Assembly: GCA_018894105.1 (NCBI GenBank)
Contig: CM032128.1
Location: 13,993,001-14,057,000, forward strand
Source of the DNA: Jacaranda mimosifolia
Lineage: Eukaryota; Streptophyta; Magnoliopsida; Lamiales; Bignoniaceae
Reading direction: 5' to 3'
DNA: 64,000 nucleotides
The notes below the pieces were generated by a model that saw nothing but the letters and a program-made list of their open reading frames with translations, had not been told where the DNA came from and did no database searches. Every line of letters begins with the position of its first letter. Positions within the stretch are counted from its first letter, which is position 1. Below, in pieces: positions 12,020-24,554 of this stretch. Made by a program: the position numbers and the translations under genes.

Positions 12020-14052
12020 ACAATGGAGATGGATTCGGATCCAAATATTAAAACCAAAATAGGAAAAAATAAAACCAATCATTTCCTTCCTAAGGATCAT
12101 AATCATGCACTAAATGAGGATTAAAAGACAAACACTTTACATTTTGATGAAGGGATTCAAAGGAATCTACTAGAGATCACACCAAAGACTCTTTTAGTGG
12201 ATGACCTACAATCACCAATGGTTTGATCCAATTGCTCCCCTTCTAAAGCTCCAAAATCCAAAAAAATTGGTAGACCAATTCGCCTCTGGAATAGCAAGGT
12301 TGCGACTGAAAATCACTAAAAAATATAACTTCTAGGTCGTCCAAATGATCCACCGAAATTAGCTATAAAACGGTACACTAATGAACTTCTAAGTTCCCCA
12401 AGTGTTGAACCTCTAATGTAAAATCCACACCTAGGATAAGCTCTCAATCAATCTCACTTTGCTAGAGAAAAGAGGAAGATGATGGTGGTAGGAGTGGCAA
12501 TTTTGGAGGAAAAAGGGAGAAGAGAAGTTTTGGTGTGATTATTCAACACATGAATCATACCTCACTTTTGGAGGAAAAATATGAGGAATGCCAACCAAGC
12601 ACAAGTGGCCAGCATACCTTCCATTGGATGCTTCCATCATACCCTCTATGTATGTTGGCCAACTTGCCAACTTGTGTGTGCATTTGCATTTAAATTAACA
12701 TTTACATCCCATCTTATGAAATGAAATGCTAATTAACTTAGTCCAAATTGACTCTTCCATTTGACTTTCTTCCAAAACTCAAATTCTCAATTTAATGAAA
12801 CTAACTCCTTAATTTAATTGGCTTAATTTAACTCTTTAAATTATTTTAATTAAGTTAACACTTCAATTAATCAATCCAAAATGACCAATTAAAAAAGTCA
12901 ACCATTTCTCTCTCCAAAACGCCTAGCAAGAATTTTTGAACTCGTTAGAAAATTCCTCCTACCAAATAAGAGTTTCCTTAGGCTTTTGTGTGTGACCCGT
13001 TCATCCATTCATTGGGCATGGGTTCACAACTAATTGTGATATTTTGAATATTGAAATATTCACATTAGTTTAAATCATTTTAAACTAATAATTCTTTCAA
13101 TTAATCTCTATTAATTGAAGAGTACTCAATCTCCATAGTCGATGTTTAGCAACAAGCCCTGGAGCCTAACTAATTGGATGAATAAATTATATCATGATGA
13201 TACCATGCAAATACAGTCCTTCCGTCTCCTACCTCTCAAAAAAGGCCTGGGACAAGGTATTTGTCGGCTCCCTAATAGCCTCAATAACTATGTCTCTACA
13301 TCCAATGTTTAATTCCCCTTTATGACCACAACTTTGGAAAACACCTTTTCCAAATTGTCATATTGCCTTGCATAAGGATTTCTTGAAATTGATCATTATA
13401 AAATACATAAGCGATGCACTCATTTTTCACAAGAAAATAGATCCCTTCTTGGATCTTACAAACCCCCATGCTTAAGTAGCTTATCCAATCTCAACCCCGT
13501 ATGACCTGCTACATGGTCGGAAAAAATTTAAAGCTAAGGACCTAACACAAGGTTACTATAGATTCTCAGGTCCAAAGACTAATTATATGCACTATCATAA
13601 GCTTGAGAACTTGCCACTACCGATGTGCCACCATGGCTATCTGGTGGATTCTCTTAGCGGGTCTTTAGTAAACTTGTTCTCTAACAAGCTCTCACTAACG
13701 TACATCCATGTCTCACATAGATTGCCTATAAAATGGAGCAATATCCAACCCCTTGGAATATGTATCGTTGGTGCAAGTCTATTCGAATCTTAGATGCCCA
13801 TCTCATAAGATTTTATAACTTGGAATACCTTAAAATTATGACCATAGAGACTTATTTCATAATCACCATCATATACACGACCAAGTCCTACAGTCTTATA
13901 TGATTTAAGGGCTTCAACCAAATGCAAGTGAAGTATAAAAATCATAAGATGAAGACGGCTATTTTATAAGAATATCATTTAATCAAGATTGTATCACAAT
14001 TGGAGTAGTATTACATGCCAATTCTAGTTAGCTATGGGGCACTATTCCAATA
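12020..14052 (-). mobile_element. 3' LTR of decayed copia element 1
   Basis: Read on the minus strand, the LTR starts TATTGGAATAGTGCC at 14052 (TGTTGGAATAG in other copies). Directly upstream is the polypurine tract AAGTGGGAGAT at about 14053-14063, the expected junction between internal region and 3' LTR. The LTR carries AT-rich TTAATTTAATT-type tracts at 12720-12900 and ends near 12020 around TTTGGATCC. The same ending occurs in plus-strand copies near 24045 and 29975. Confidence 0.65.
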
Positions 14053-14399
14053 ATCTCCCACTTGCCCTAAAGCCAATTCCCTATAGCTTTAAGGCCCATC
14101 TTCTCAAGATGTCATTCAAAAACCTTTCGGGTTTTGTCAGTGGATCTGCTAGATTCTCTTCTAAGGCTATGCATACAAGTATTTTTGTTGGAACGTTGAT
14201 ACATAAGTAATGGAATGCTTAGAGCATCTCCAGTCCTTGAGAAAAGGATCTTGTCCATATCTATATAAATGATCTTTTCCCTACGTTCAGCTATATCAAG
14301 AGCCCTTGAATCTAGAGCTGCTTGTCATTCCAACCCAGTTCCAACAATGCATTTCCTGGATCGAGAAAGTGGAACTACCTAGCGTTACATATTAAAACT

Positions 14400-14650
14400 C
14401 ATTAAAGCCCTATTCACATCATTATGCTCAATTTTTTCTTATCACCTAGAACTGTAAAAGCCATAGTAAACATGACAGCCACAATAAGAGTGCCCACAAT
14501 CATGCTTGAACCGACAATATTTTTCATCCAACTTTCTACATCTCTCATTAGATCCTTAAGTTCATCACTAAACACAACTTCTAGCATTTTATTGTTCTCA
14601 TTCACTTCTTCTTTCAGCTTCGGTTGAACAATGTTCTCCATTTCCTATAT
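14400..14650 (-). pseudogene. PGG-domain (ankyrin/ACD6-ITN1-like) gene fragment
   Basis: The minus frame 14641-14414 encodes a 75-residue peptide whose centre reads ESWMKNIVGSSMIVGTLIVA followed by VMFTMAFTVLGD. This matches the PGG domain at the C-terminal membrane part of plant ankyrin-repeat proteins (ITN1/ACD6 type), where family members read like E.WMKDTA.SC.VVA.LI.TI.FA.AFTVPGG. The PGG signature itself has become LGD. No ankyrin repeats are found beside it. It sits between RNase H-like sequence at about 14690-14960 and the RNase H tail at about 14090-14170 of a copia element, so it looks like captured or inserted host sequence. Confidence 0.6.
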
Positions 14651-15071
14651 ATATAACTCTCTCCAGTCGGATGTTGCCTCTACTAATGATCTCATAGATC
14701 AAATGATAACACCTCAAAATATGCTTAGATCGCTTATACACCAACTCTTGGATGAACATTTTATCGAAACACTTTCTTTTGCAGTTTTCGAAGCCACAAT
14801 ATATTCTGCCTCAATGGTAGAGTCGGCCGTGGTGTCTTGCTTGCAACTCTTCCAACTCACTGCACCACTATTGAGGTAAAATATAAACCCTGAGGTGGAT
14901 TTAAGGTCATCTTTATTGGATTAGAAACTAGAATCCAAAAACCCTTCAAGTTTCAATTTTTCGTTGCTGTAAACTAAAACATATCCTTAGTTCTTCTCAA
15001 GTACTTAAGGATAGCTTTTATGGCTGTCCAGTGACTTTCACTAGGGTTGGATTGAAAGTGGCTCGTAACAC

Positions 15072-15840
15072 TTAGAGATGTGCTACATCTAATCTAGTAT
15101 ATTGATCGACATACATTATACTCTCCATAGCAAATGCATAAAGTATGTGGGACATTCTTTCTCTCTCATCTTCAGTCTTAGGAGCCATAGACTTGGAGAG
15201 ACAAAGACCATGTCCCATAGAGAGGAATTCCTTCTTAGATTCTTTCATACTAAACCTCTTTAGTATCTTGTCAATGTACGTGGTTTGGGAGAGCTCAAAC
15301 ATCCTATTTGATCTATCTCTATAAATCCGTATTCCTAATAGAAAAGATGCTTATCCCGAATCTTTCTTAGACAATTGCGAAGATAACAATGCTTTAGTAC
15401 ACTCTAGCCCTTCTTTCTCATTCTCAATGAGAAGAATGTCATTGACATAAGGCACAATAAACTGTATCAAACTCCCATTAGTCTTTTTATACACACAAGA
15501 ATTATACACATTTTTTACAAAGCTAAACGATTTGACTGTCTTACTAAAACGTATGTTCCAACTTTTGGATGCTTGCTTTAGTCCATTGATAGACCTTTGG
15601 AGTTTGCAAACATTTTGTTCACTCACTTTGGATGTAAAACCTTTTGGTTGCTCCATGTACATTTCTTCTTCAATGTTTCCATTGAGAAAAGTGGTCTTTA
15701 CATCCATTTGCCATATCTTATAATCGTAATAAGCAGCTATGGCAAGCATAATGCTAATGGACTTAGGCATAGCGGCCGGTGAAAGGTTTCCTCAAAATCA
15801 ATACTGGGTCTTTGAGTATAATCTTTTGCCATTAGCCTAG
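15072..15840 (-). pseudogene. Copia reverse transcriptase fragment (element 1)
   Basis: The frame 15770-15351 encodes the copia RT core: IWQMDVKTTFLNGNIEEEMY, then MEQPKGF, then INGLKQASKSW. The catalytic box reads YVND where active copia enzymes have YVDD, so the second catalytic aspartate is changed. The RT continues in another frame at 15302-15072 (QTTYIDKILKRFSM...), after a break near 15350. It is non-functional by frameshift and by the active-site change. Confidence 0.85.
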
Positions 15841-16713
15841 CCTCAAAGGTCGTCACCTCTCTGTCTACTCTTAGCTTTCACTTGTAGATCCGCTTGCAAC
15901 CAATGGGTACTATACCCTCTAGTGGATCTACCAAAGTCTATACTTTGTTGGAGCACATGAAGTCCATTTCGAATTTCATGCCTCAAGCCAATCTCCTGAA
16001 TCTATATCCAACATAGCTTTCTCATATGTCCTCGGATCACTATCTATTTGCCCCATCTCATGAAGGAATCCGAATCTTTCGGGTTACTTCTTGATTTAGT
16101 CCAACCTTCTAAGAGGTTGTATGCTAGGCTCAGGAAGCTCTATTATTTCTACAGCTCCTGGCATTTTATGATCATTTTAAACTTCATCAAGTTCAATGAT
16201 AACGCATTTTATATCCAATAGAAACTCTTTTTCTAAAAAGATGGCTTCCTCCAAACAAACACCTTTTGTTCTGAGCGATCACAAAAATAATAACCAAAGA
16301 CGTTTTTGGGTATCCCACAAACTTGCACAAAGTGGATCTCACATCTAAATTGTCTCTTACTAGCCTCTTGACATATGCGGGAGACCCTCAAACTCTTAAA
16401 TAAGAATAAGATGGTGTTTTGCTAAACCACATCTCATGTAGTGTCTATGGCACCAACTTTAAGGTACTACATTTAGTAACCTCGTTGTCGTCTTATGGGT
16501 GTATCCCTAAAAGAAGATAGGCACATCAGTGAAACTCATCATGGAACATACCATGTCCAACAAGGTATAGTTTCTCCTCTCAGCTACTCTATTATGTTGG
16601 GGTGTGCTGTGTGGAGCCCATTGTGAGATAATTCTATTCTCTTTTAGATAATCCAAGAAGTTAGTACCTAAATATTTCTCTCATCGATCCGATCGAAGAG
16701 TTTTAATACTAAG

Positions 16714-17271
16714 TCATTGTTGTTTTTCTACTTCATTCTTATACTCTTCGAACTTTTCAAAAGCTTCAGATTTGTACTTCATAATATACACATGTCCGAA
16801 CCGAGTATGATCATTGGTGAAGGTAATGAAGTAAGAATAGCTTCCTTTAGCACTAACTCTTAATGGTCCACAAATGTCTATATGGATCAAATCTAATGCA
16901 CTTGTGGTTCGCTCTGTTTGTCCTACAAAACAAGCTTTGGTCATTTTTCCTTTTAAACAAGATTCAGAAGTAGGAAGATCCTCTATGCCACTAACATTTA
17001 GTGCTTTGAAGGCTTCTATCTTGTTCATCCTATTCTTGGAAATATGTCTAAGTCTTGCATGCCACAAAGTGGCACTTTCTTGGTAATCTAATTTTCTTTT
17101 ACTTTGTTGAATGTGAATAAGTGATGGTTGAGAATCCAAAATGTATAATCCATTACTAAGTGTACCCATTGCAACTAACGAACCATTCTTTATTGCTTTC
17201 AATTTTCCATTTGAGATTGAAAAATCAAATCCTTCATGATCCAAAATGGGAATTGAAATGATATTCTTCAT
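16714..17271 (-). pseudogene. Copia GAG-pre-integrase and integrase N-part (element 1)
   Basis: A 185-codon minus frame contains the GAG-pre-integrase segment (LWHARLRHISKNRM, then SCLKGKMTKACF as a zinc-binding remnant). The start of the integrase core follows: LDLIHIDICGPLRVSAKGSY with the first catalytic Asp of the DDE triad, then YFITFTNDHTRFGHVYIM with the second. The third catalytic residue would lie in sequence after 16714 that is frame-broken. Part of the 14.05-17.76 kb copia element. Confidence 0.85.
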
Positions 17272-17399
17272 AAGAATTGGTACATAGTAATAAGGATCTA
17301 TTACAATAGAGGAATACCCTAGGTCTTCATAACCCCTTCAACTCCGGCCGCAACTTTTGCTCCATTGCCAAGGCCTAGGACCAAATCCTCATCACTTAG

Positions 17400-17640
17400 C
17401 CTCCTTGTTCTTTCCATCCCCGGTAATGAATTACAAAGGTGAGAACCACATGTGGTATCAAATACCCATCAGAAAGAATTGGTAGTCAAGTGCACTTCAA
17501 TAAAGTACATACCCTTCCCAAGGGTTGCAAGATATTCCTTTCAATTTTGCTTCCAATGGCCCATCTCACCATAGTAGAAACAAGTGACATTCTTCTTATC
17601 CTTTTTTTTATTCTTAACCCCTATGGACGATTTTAATGTC
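17400..17640 (-). pseudogene. Copia protease / gag zinc-finger remnant (element 1)
   Basis: Minus-strand reading with in-frame stops shows CFYYGEMGHW (zinc knuckle-like) and then WVFDTTCGSHLC, which aligns to the retropepsin motif DTGCGSHIC of this copia lineage with Gly to Thr at the active-site glycine. It lies directly upstream (in the minus sense) of the GAG-pre-integrase segment. Confidence 0.55.
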
Positions 17641-17763
17641 CCCTTTCCCTTCGAAAAAGAACTTTTCTTCTTCTTACCCCATTTCTTCTTTTCCCTGGGC
17701 CTTTAGACTTGGAGGAGAAAGCAAGCATTATGGGTTTGTCCTTTTTCTAGGAAGGTATGGAAG

Positions 17764-19343
17764 CTATTGGATGCTTCCATTAGACCCCCCATGCATGTTG
17801 GTCAACTTGCCATCTTGTGTGTGCATTTGCATTTGAATTAACATTTACATTTCATCTCATGAAATAAAATGCTAATTAACTTAATTCAAATTGACTCTTC
17901 CATTTGATTTCCTTCCAAAAGTCATATTCTCAATTTAATTAAATTAACTCCTTAATTTAATTAATTTAACTTAACTCCTTAAGTTAATTAACTTAACTCT
18001 TTAAGTTAAATAGAGTTAACTCCTTTAGTTAACTTAACTAATTAATTATCATATGGCACCAATTAAAATAACATCTTAATTTAATTGACTTAATTTAACT
18101 CCTTAAATTATTTTGATTAATCTAACTAAACCTAAGCCAAAATGACCAATTAAATAAGTCAACCATTTCTCTCTCCAAAATGCCTAACATGAATTTTCTA
18201 ACTCCTTAGAAAATTCCTCATGTCAAATAAAAGTTTCCTTAGGCTTTTGTGTGTGACCCATTAGGCTCATCTATTCATTGGACAGGGGTCCACAACTTTT
18301 ATGATATTTTGAATATTGAAATATTAACATTAGTTTAAACCCTTTTAAACTAATAACACTTTCAATTAATCTCTATTAATGAAAGTACCCAATCTCCATG
18401 GTCGATGTCTAGCAACAAGCCCACGAAGCCCAACAAATTGGATGAATGAATTATATCCTGATGAATTATAGCTTACGCTTACCATACAAATACGGTCTTT
18501 CCATCTCTTATCTCCCGAAAGAGGCCTAGGGCAAGATATTTGTCAACTCTCTAATAACCTCAATAACTATGTCTCTACATCCAATGTTTGATTCCCCTTT
18601 ATGACCTCAACTTTGCAAAACACCTTTTCAAAATTGTCATACTACCTTGTGCAAGAATTTCTTGGAATCGATCATTATAGAATATATAGGAAATGAATTC
18701 ATACTTCACAACACAAGGAAATGGATCCCTTCTTAGATCTTACAAACCTCGATGTTTAAGTAGCTCATGTCCAATCTCAACCCCGTATGACTTGCTATGT
18801 GTTTGAGGAAAAGTCAAAGCATAAGGACCTAAACACAAGGTTGCTATGGATCCTTAGGTCCAAGGACTTATTATGTGCACTATCATAAGCTTGAGAACTT
18901 TCCACTACCGACGTGCCACATTGGCTATCTAGTGCATTCTATTTGTTGTCTTCAGTGAATTTGTTCTCTAACATGAACCCACTAACATGCATCTTTGTCT
19001 CACATAGATTGCCCATGAAATGGAGTAATATCCAACCCCTTGGAATATGTATCATTAGTGCAAGTCTATTCAAATCTTAGATGTCCTGTCTCATAAGATT
19101 TTATGACTTGGAGTACTTTAAAATCATGACCATAAAGACTTGTTTCATGATCATCATCAATACGTGACCAAGTCCCGTAGTCTTGTATGATTTAAGGGCT
19201 TCAACCAAATGCAAGTAAAGTATAAAAAGCATAAGATGAAGACAACCATTTTATAAGAATATCATTCAATTAAGAATGTATTACAATTGGAGTAGTATTA
19301 CACGCTAATTCTAATTGGTTGTAGGGCACTATTCCAACAATAC
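17764..19343 (-). mobile_element. Truncated 5' LTR of copia element 1
   Basis: From about 17764 the sequence parallels the left LTR from about 12624 onward (TTGGATGCTTCCAT...), through the AT-rich TTAATT tract, to the outer end TGTTGGAATAGTGCC (minus) at 19343. The R-U5 end, primer-binding site and most of gag are missing at the 17764 junction, which shares the sequence ATTGGATGCTTCCAT with the other LTR. It is therefore a deletion-truncated LTR. Confidence 0.65.
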
Positions 19344-21109
19344 TTGCACTAGGAGTCACCCTTCAGCATCTTGAACATGCCACCATCAGCGCCCTCTTTT
19401 CTTATTCCTCTTAGTTGAGTTATGATGAGTAGTTAGAATTTTTCTTTTAGTTTTGAAGTACTGCTTTCTTTTAGTTTGACATTATTTCCATTAGAATTGA
19501 ATAGGGTCAACATTTTCTATTATTTTCTGATGATTTGAATGAATTCTTCTTTATTTCAATGTCTTGCACAATGAAGCTCCCCAGAGCATACTTAATCTTT
19601 TTAGCATAAATCAACTACAAAGCTGGTTAGCCACATGTAAGCCCATCATAAATTCTCTCTTGAATCCTCCACAAAAATTAGTAAAAACACCTCTGATTGA
19701 TTTTGGTGTAAACCTTTGGCTCCTCTAAGAATACGTGGTTGTTGTACATAAGTCCATCGTAAATCCTCCTAAAAGGTAAATGGCAGCACCTCTCTCACGA
19801 ATTATTTAGCATAAACCCACTATCTAGCTCTTCCAATGGTACATGACCTGCTATGTGTAAGTTCATCATAAAACCTTTTTGGAGCTAAATGCAACACCTC
19901 TCACGAATTATTTTGATGTAAACCCACTATTCGGCTCCATTAACAATACACGATTGTTGTACGTAAGCCCACCATAAATCCTCCTAGAGATAAGTGGCAG
20001 CACCTTAACACCTTTAATTGAAGTACACCTACCATTGAATTAACTTGGCATAACCCACTATGTGGCTCACCCGAGGTAAGTGGTCACCTCGCGTAAGCCC
20101 ACTATTAGGCCCCTAGGGATATGTGGTTGCACCATTGAAATAAACTATCAAACCCCCTTTGTGGGTACGTGGCCAACACATCAAATGTTATTGTCACACT
20201 CAACGTCAATGATAAGACCTCCTGAATGATGCTTGCACCCAAATATTATTATAGCACTCGACATTTGTGATACAATGATAAGACGGGCTCGTATCTGAAC
20301 ATTGTTACAACAGTTAACACCAACATCAAGACCTCTAAAATGAAGCTCGCGGTGAAACACCATCATACCATTTAAGGCTTACATTAAAACCTCACCATTA
20401 AGACATGTGGTTTGAATTCGATTCAAATGACAAAGTATTATGAGAAGACATCCCCATTGAGGCTCATATTTGTGCTCACGCTCTGCTCCAGTGCCACATG
20501 TTGAAACCCCGCTTAGTGGGGCTCGTTATAAATCTTGATAAGAAAGGGTTTAGCACCATGCTCACACGTCTTCATCGTGCATCAATCGAACATCAAGAAT
20601 GTATCAACATTTGAAAGTCATGCATACGGCTAAGTGTGTAAACATGAATGCGTAGGCAAAAAACTTCCTTAATAAGAAAAGAGGGAAGCCAGCATTCATA
20701 ACATTAAAAAATGCAAAATAATGTCCGGCCAATAATTGGCCTCATGAAAGAAAAAACTACAAGCCTAACAACTACTTGTGCAGAAAAAAAAATCCTAAGT
20801 AGTGCTAAACAAAAGAAAAGGCATACGCTAAATAAAACTTCTAGCCTAAAACATCTATCTATTTTTCTGGAGCTGCATTAGCAAGGTTCTTCACCATGGC
20901 GTCTGTGCATCAACAAATCTCTCCAATAGAAAGATTAACTATGATGTTGAGGTCAAGCATCAACAAATCATCAGCTGGATATTGCCCAGTCTCACTCAAC
21001 ATGCAATGATTACCCTAAATAATCTACTCATAGATCATGTCGCATGTGCCTCAACTACCTCAAAGAACTCGTTTGAATTTTTTAACTCTTTTATTGCATC
21101 CTCGCGAGC
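19344..21109. repeat. Unassigned repetitive spacer with degenerate tandem repeats
   Basis: Between two oppositely oriented LTRs of one family lies non-coding DNA. In 19580-20160, units of about 100 bases share TAAGCCCA(C/T)(C/T)ATAAATCCTC and GCAGCACCTCTCACGAATT. In 20180-20420, a second degenerate unit built on GATAAGACCTCC recurs. No protein domain is visible. It may be the internal part of a non-coding (LARD-like) retroelement, but no polypurine tract or primer-binding site was found. Confidence 0.4.
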
Positions 21110-24060
21110 TATTAGAATAGTACTTCACAGCCAATTAGATTGATGTGTATAACTATTCCATGTAAAATAGGCTTGATTGAAAGATATTCAATAAAATGGC
21201 CATCTTCATCTTATGCATTTATGTTTTTTTTTCACATGTATTTGGTTGAAGCCCTTAAATTATACAAAACTATGGGACTTGGTCACACATATGATGGTGA
21301 TCATGAAATAAATCTCTATAGTCATGATTTTAAATATTCCAAGTCATTAAGATAAACTTGCATTATTGATGATACTCCAAGGAGTTGGATATTGCCCCGT
21401 TTCATGGGCAATCCATGTAAGATATAGATGAACTTTAGTGGGTGCTTGTTAGAAAGCAAGTTCACTGAAAACTCACTTAGAAAATTCATGAGATAGCCGG
21501 AGTGGCATGTTGGTATTGGGAAATTCTCTAGCTTATGATAGTGTATGTAATTAGTAAGGACTTGAGACTCCACGGTACCTTTGTGTTTAGGCTCTTGTGC
21601 TTTGATTTTGTTCCAACCACCTAGCAGGTCTCCCGGGACTTAGGTTGGGCACAAGCTACCTAAGTATGGAGGTTGGTGAGTTTCAAGATGGGATCTGCTT
21701 TGCTCGTTTGTGAAGCATGAGTTAATCAACTATGTATTCTAAGATGATCAATTCTAAAAAATCCTTGCGCAAGGTAGTATGGCAATTAAGAAAATGAGTT
21801 TTCGAATGATGAGATCATAAATGGGAATTGAACATCAAGAATAGATACATAGCTATTGAAGCTATTAAGGAACCGGAAAATATCTTGTCATATGCCTCTT
21901 TCAGGAGATAAGAGACGGAGGGACCGTATTTGCATGGTAATTGTAAGCGGAATAGGCTCAAGTAAGATTAATTCATCTAATTGATTGGGCTCCATAGGCT
22001 TGTGCTAGACATCGACTATGTAGATTAGGTACTCTTCAATTAATAAAGATTAATTGGAAGAGTGATTAGTTTAAAAGAGTATAGACTAATCAGAATATTT
22101 AATATTCAATAAATCACAAAGACTTGTGAGCCCATTTCTAATTAATTGGTGAACCTAAATGGTTACACACAAAAGCCTAGAGCACTCTAAATGGAATTGG
22201 AGAAATTATTTAAGGAGTTAGATAATTTAATTGGTCAAGTTTGGAAGAGATCCAGTTGACTAATTAAGAGTCGATCACGATGGCTAGAGGTGTAAACGGA
22301 TATTAAACAAATTGAATACACTATTTCTATATCCGTATTCGTTTAACTTTTCAAATAATTGGATATACACGGATATGAATTTGATGGATATTTAAAAATG
22401 ATATTCGAATTCGTATCCATCGGATATCAATCGAATTCGAATATATCTGTATTCGATTATAATTATTCAGATGCATCTATATTTGATTAAATTTATCCTT
22501 TGAATTATTTCTTAGTTTCATATTTAATGATAATTATTTAGACATCTATTTACGAATATCCAAATACGTGAATCTATGAACCATAACAAATACATATTTT
22601 TAATTAATATAAGGGACTGTACAATTTCATTAAAAAGAAAGCAATAAAATAAATAGCATAATTTTTAATTAATAATTGGCGTTATAATTAATTATTAGTA
22701 CTAACAAATATTAATAATGGCATTAACTATATTAATTATAAAGTCAATCAATAATAATTATGTTGATTAACTTTATTCTTTATTTTTCTCCATATTATAA
22801 TAAATTTTTAAATCTATTATTTGTTCTTCATAATTCTTCAATTATAATATATATATACATATAGGGTTTATGAGATTTTTATTGAAAAATATAAATAATA
22901 CATTCTTTAATAAATATATATTCGGAACGGATATTAAACGAATCAGATACATATTTATCATATATGTATCAATTTATAATAGGATATCTACTAATCGAAG
23001 ACGGATAATATCCGCTTTAAATGGATGTGGATAAATTTTGTATAAATGGATACGAATCTGAACGGTAAACGAATTTTTAAATATCCATTTACAGCCCTAA
23101 CAGTGGCTTGATTAATTTAAAGTGTTAAATTAATCAAGTAATTTAATGAGTTAAATTAGTCCAACTAAATTAAAGTGTTGATTTAATTAGAGTCATGTGA
23201 TAATTTAATTAGTCTACTCAACTTAAAGAGTTAGGTTGACTTAATTAAATTAAGGAGTTAATTTAATTAATTGGAGAATCTAGCTTCAAATAGAAAATCA
23301 AAATGGATGAGTCCATTTGAATATTAGGTGGCATTTTAATTTCTTAATTAAAATTAGATCTGAATTAGTGAAAATTAGAATCACACTTGGCATGCAAGTG
23401 GGCAAGGTGTGAGAAGCATGTGAGGGGTGCTTCTAGAGGCACCCATCACACTCTATAAATACTCCTCGATAACACCATACGGCTAGACACTTGCTTCCAT
23501 TTTTCCACCCAAAAATTATCTTCTGTGTTGAGAAAAATAACTTCACTCCTAGAGTCTCTCCAACTTTCCTCCTCCCTCCTCACTCCTCCATCACATTCCT
23601 TCTTCTAGCATTAGAATGAGGATTTAGAGTGTGATAGGTGTGTGGATACCTTTGGAGGCACACACTTGGAGTGCTAGACTACTGGTGAACAAGAAAGACT
23701 CTTGAAAAAGCATTCTTCCACCTTAAAAATCGTTGGCTTTGGAGGCTCTTTCAAGATCCAATTTTGCTACTCTAAATCCATATTTTGGAGCTTATTTGGA
23801 AGAGTTTTGTAGCCTCAAGCTGATGTCCTTGGTGGCCTTAGGTGTGGGTAAGAAGAATCAAAGTGAAAAGAGTGGTAGATCTTCACTAGAGAGGCTTCTA
23901 TTGGAAGATCTCCAAATTTGATTTTTTGAAAATCAATCAAGCTACTTTTCCTTGACCTTAAATCCTTAATTATGTCATAATCTAGATCCTTGGGTGTGGT
24001 GAAGCAAGTTACTTTTGAAGTGTTAATTTTCTATATTTTTGGATCCTTACTTCAGGACAA
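21110..24060 (+). mobile_element. Copia-family LTR, plus orientation, with nested hAT element
   Basis: It starts with a decayed form of the family terminus (CTATTAGAATAGTACTTC) and is collinear with the reverse complement of the 12-14 kb LTR. A TATA box CTATAAATACTCC lies at 23453-23465. The end is near TTTTTGGATCCTTACTTC at about 24040-24057. A hAT-type element occupies 22285-23099; removing it gives an LTR of about 2.1 kb, the length of the 12020-14052 copy. There is no coding capacity; the 62-codon frame at 23733 is leader sequence. Confidence 0.6.
22285..23099. mobile_element. hAT-type nonautonomous element, family A copy 2
   Basis: The ends are TAGAGGTGTAAACGG and ATTTACAGCCCTA, an imperfect inverted repeat. 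The flanking octamers ACGATGGC (22277-22284) and ACAGTGGC (23100-23107) match at 6 of 8 positions, as expected for an aged hAT duplication. The uninterrupted version of this LTR position is visible near 25990 (CATAATAGCTTGATT), which gives an empty site and confirms the insertion. Subterminal repeats resembling GGATATCC and CGAATTCG are shared with the copy at 7989-9037. It has no transposase. Confidence 0.8.
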
Positions 24061-24554
24061 CCTTCACGAGCAACACAAGTCGGCGCCTTCCCTATAGAAG
24101 ACTGTAAGAGTTTCTTCCCAATCTTCACCTCCTTTGCATGACGCACCTTAAGCTACTTATGCTCCTAAGTAACTCCACAAACTCATCCTCCTCTTTCAGT
24201 CATGCAATGGTCGTCGCTACCCCTCTGCTCAGCAAAATATCTACACATGCAAGTAAGTTCCAAGCCTACATCCAAAAAAGCATAATATATGATGAATAAA
24301 GAACTATACATTACTATGAGAAGACCACGAGTGTAGACATACTAAGTATTGAAACAGACACTAACTCAACGAAAGTCCCCAGCAACAAGCTTAGTAAACT
24401 AGGAAGAAGAGTATACCTATAACTTCCCCCAATTGTACTCACTTACTCAACCTTGGAAGCTATCGACACTAAAGGCGATCTCATCCACATCCCAGTATGA
24501 GTCAATGTCACAACTCTAACATAAGCAAGAATGAAAGATTCCCTTGCCCTCTCC
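24060..24554. other. Non-coding sequence after LTR
   Basis: This is non-coding sequence directly after the LTR end, where a primer-binding site and gag should be. No primer-binding site complementary to a common plant tRNA and no gag frame was recognised. It may be the internal region of a non-autonomous element. Confidence 0.35.

Larger units (their letters stand above)
14053..17764 (-). mobile_element. Internal region of copia element 1, broken
   Basis: The minus strand carries, in the copia order protease, integrase, reverse transcriptase, RNase H, fragments of one polyprotein with many stops and frameshifts. The gag part is gone: the sequence passes from a zinc-finger-like CFYYGEMGHW near 17580 straight into LTR-like sequence at about 17764. 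The RNase H part is interrupted by a foreign PGG-domain fragment. Copia order (integrase before RT) distinguishes it from gypsy. It cannot be autonomous. Confidence 0.8.
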
